This document shows, piece by piece, positions 62,283 through 64,000 of a stretch of DNA of 64,000 nt. The position numbers and the translations under genes were made by a program. The notes beneath the pieces are model-generated. The model had not been told where the DNA came from and did no database searches. It worked only from the letters and a program-made list of their open reading frames with translations. Origin of the DNA: an uncultured Prevotella sp. (GTDB lineage: Bacteria > Bacteroidota > Bacteroidia > Bacteroidales > Bacteroidaceae); the NCBI RefSeq assembly GCF_946404925.1, contig NZ_CAMJFM010000008.1:30960-94959 (forward strand). The letters run 5' to 3'. Within the stretch, counting starts at the first letter, position 1. Each line of letters opens with the position of its first letter.

Positions 62283-63515
62283 ATGGCATTAGTAAACGAC
62301 CACTTCTTGAAACTGCCGAACAACTACCTGTTCGCTGATATCGCCAAAAAGGTAAATGCTTTTAAGACTATGCACCCCAAAGTTGATGTCATCTCGCTTG
62401 GTATAGGCGATGTCACTCAGCCATTGGCACCAGCCGTCATCGAGGCCATTCATAAGGCTGCCGATGAGATGGCCACCCGTCAGGGATTCCGTGGATACGG
62501 TCCAGAGCAAGGCTACGATTTTCTGCGTGATGCTATCTTGAAGAATGATTTCTTGCCACGTGGTATCCATTTGGATCGCGATGAGGTGTTTATCAACGAT
62601 GGTGCCAAGAGCGATACAGGTAATATTCAGGAGCTGGTTCGTTGGGACAACTCGATCGGCGTTACCGATCCTATCTATCCTGTATATATCGATTCGAACG
62701 TGATGATTGGTCGTGCTGGCGTTCAGGAGAATGGTCGTTGGTCTAATGTCGTATACATGCCATGTAATGCTGAGAACGGTTTTGTTCCACAGTTGCCCGA
62801 TCGTCGTGTGGATGTCATCTATCTGTGCTATCCTAACAACCCTACAGGTACTGTCATCACGAAAGAGGAGCTGCGCAAGTGGGTTAACTACGCATTGAAG
62901 AACGATACCCTGATTTTCTACGATGCAGCCTATCAGGCTTATATCCAGGACGAAAAGATTCCTCATAGCATCTACGAGATTCGTGGTGCGCGCAAGTGTG
63001 CCATCGAGTTCCACTCTTATTCAAAGACTGCCGGCTTTACAGGTGTTCGTTGTGGCTATACCATCGTGCCTAAGGAGGTCACGGCCGCCACGCTTACAGG
63101 CGAGCGCATCCCATTGAATCCATTGTGGAATCGTCGTCAGTGCACCAAGTTTAATGGCACCAGCTATATCTCTCAGCGTGCAGCTGAGGCTATTTATACA
63201 CCTGAGGGAAAGGTGCAGATTAAGGATACTATCAACTACTATATGCAAAATTCCAAGAAGATGCTGGGTACGCTGCGTGGTTTAGGTTTCGAGTGCTATG
63301 GTGGCGAGAATGCGCCATACATCTGGGCTAAGACGCCTGAGACATCAAGCTCGTGGAAGTTCTTCGAGGAGATGCTTTACGGCGCTCACGTAGTCTGCAC
63401 ACCTGGCGTAGGATTCGGTCCTTCGGGCGAAGGCTACGTACGCTTCACAGCCTTTGGCAGTCATGAGCAGACCGATGAGGCCCTGCAGAGAATCGAGAAC
63501 TGGCTAAAGAAGTAA
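62283..63515 (+). CDS. dapL: LL-diaminopimelate aminotransferase
   Basis: 410 residues from the ATG at 62283; the -7 box at 62232-62239 excludes the longer frame. NDHFLKLPNNYLFADIAKKV at the start, SLGIGDVTQPLAPAVIEAI, YPNNPTGTVITKEEL and PLP lysine in FHSYSKTAGFTGVRCGY. Makes LL-diaminopimelate directly from tetrahydrodipicolinate, the lysine and peptidoglycan route used by Bacteroidales. Confidence 0.95.
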   Translation: MALVNDHFLKLPNNYLFADIAKKVNAFKTMHPKVDVISLGIGDVTQPLAPAVIEAIHKAADEMATRQGFRGYGPEQGYDFLRDAILKNDFLPRGIHLDRDEVFINDGAKSDTGNIQELVRWDNSIGVTDPIYPVYIDSNVMIGRAGVQENGRWSNVVYMPCNAENGFVPQLPDRRVDVIYLCYPNNPTGTVITKEELRKWVNYALKNDTLIFYDAAYQAYIQDEKIPHSIYEIRGARKCAIEFHSYSKTAGFTGVRCGYTIVPKEVTAATLTGERIPLNPLWNRRQCTKFNGTSYISQRAAEAIYTPEGKVQIKDTINYYMQNSKKMLGTLRGLGFECYGGENAPYIWAKTPETSSSWKFFEEMLYGAHVVCTPGVGFGPSGEGYVRFTAFGSHEQTDEALQRIENWLKK

Positions 63516-63555
63516 GAGGTAAAAGAGTCTATCTCCTCCACCCCTTCCCACTACT

Positions 63556-63580
63556 CCCCTCCTTGAAGAACAAGGAGGGG
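63556..63580. terminator. Hairpin between dapL and purF
   Basis: Perfect 10-bp stem CCCCTCCTTG / CAAGGAGGGG, loop AAGAA, nested in a longer imperfect CCACCCC...GGGGTGG pairing (63534-63591). Lies between convergent genes and probably terminates both. Confidence 0.75.
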
Positions 63581-63611
63581 TTAGGGGTGGTTTGATTAAG
63601 CAATGTTCAAC

Positions 63612-64000
63612 CTATTTATTAGCTGAAGTCTTGCTCTCAATGTAGTTAATAAAAGCTTGGTTAACGAGCTTGGTACCGCCTGGTGTTGGATAGTGGCCAG
63701 TAAAGTACCAGTCGCCTGGATGGTTGGGGCAGGCCTCATGGAGGCCCTCGATGCTCTGGAATACGAGCTCTATAGGTGCCTGCATATCTGCAGGTCGCAA
63801 CATCTCTACAATCTTATTGTTTATTTCTTCAACTGTGAATGGCTCATAGAGCGCACGCACGCAGTTGTGCATCTCCTCCTTGGGTTTCTCCAGCTCACGC
63901 TTGCAGGCCAGGTAGGTGTCGTTCACCAACTGCCACATGCCTCGTTCCTCTATCAGCGCCATGGTGGCACGGAAGGCACAGAACTCCTCCAGTCGGGCCA
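63612..64000 (-). CDS. purF: Amidophosphoribosyltransferase, C-terminal part (5' end outside the window)
   Basis: The frame is open to the right edge (ARLEEFCAFRATMALIEERG upstream of the first visible ATG), so this is only the last ~129 residues. The region HPGDWYFTGHYPTPGGTKLV followed by NQAFINYIE is the characteristic end of the long Bacteroidetes PurF, which catalyses the first committed step of purine synthesis. The catalytic domains are outside the window. Confidence 0.7.
   Translation of the reverse strand, partial: ARLEEFCAFRATMALIEERGMWQLVNDTYLACKRELEKPKEEMHNCVRALYEPFTVEEINNKIVEMLRPADMQAPIELVFQSIEGLHEACPNHPGDWYFTGHYPTPGGTKLVNQAFINYIESKTSANK

Noticed and set aside
62289..63014. 241-residue antisense open frame opposite dapL
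   Set aside because: The plus strand carries an intact DapL with catalytic lysine; the antisense product shows no recognisable domain.

Overview
The window looks like the chromosome of a Prevotella/Segatella-type member of the Bacteroidales. The evidence is the recurrent Bacteroidetes promoter box TAnnTTTG (with a TTTG near -33), PorZ and C-terminal sorting-like tails that imply a type IX secretion system (T9SS), a BtuB/BtuG-type vitamin B12 uptake locus, an ECF sigma factor with a double-membrane-spanning anti-sigma partner, and a Bacteroidetes-type PurF at the right edge. The coding density is high. No rRNA, tRNA, CRISPR array, prophage or insertion sequence was seen.

Layout. 1-3184: a YitT-like membrane protein joined in frame to an RdgB NTP pyrophosphatase, then a PorZ-like beta-propeller. 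3199-5088: nadA and a SpoU methyltransferase diverge from a 370-bp AT-rich gap packed with DnaA-box-like sequences, a good candidate for the replication origin. 5444-12585: metG, then a small surface-polysaccharide cluster (IspD/TarI-like cytidylyltransferase, SDR epimerase, LicD, flippase, glycosyltransferase). 12586-25620: a 13-kb run on the minus strand in which most genes overlap or nearly touch: GH3-like enzyme, Ig-like lipoprotein, DUF3108 protein, YicC, gmk, nadD, a phosphoethanolamine-type transferase, two acyltransferases, a HAD phosphatase, a polytopic membrane protein and a glycosyltransferase. 25695-28953: trans-envelope anti-sigma factor, ECF sigma factor and a serpin. 29030-31603: acpP-fabF-rnc. 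31886-36223: DUF4254, heptosyltransferase, rubredoxin, aldo/keto reductase and a protein with two putative nuclease domains. 36287-44724: cobalamin riboswitch followed by btuB, a BtuG-like propeller, two surface proteins, a BtuF-like binding protein, and CobD and BtuD on the opposite strand. 44796-49072: MntP, GH36 alpha-galactosidase and a Tat-exported Fe-S aldo/keto reductase. 49345-57823: envelope and T9SS-type proteins, including a chimeric esterase remnant that shares a 149-bp tail with a CotH protein. 57862-61955: asnB, an outer-membrane barrel, amt and glnB, a nitrogen-assimilation block. 62283-64000: dapL and the 3' end of purF.

The most unusual content is small-scale DNA structure. 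(1) Arrays of three 15-bp palindromes with 7-bp spacers (22-bp period) occur three times, once in frame inside an acyltransferase gene. (2) Degenerate 7- or 8-bp tandem repeats sit over gene starts, with the complementary arm inside the signal-peptide-coding region of the same gene. Two unrelated exported proteins share such a signal-peptide module. (3) A near-identical sorting-tail segment is shared by two genes and forms the 3' end of a chimeric, internally deleted gene. All functional calls were made by reading motifs; no database search was run.
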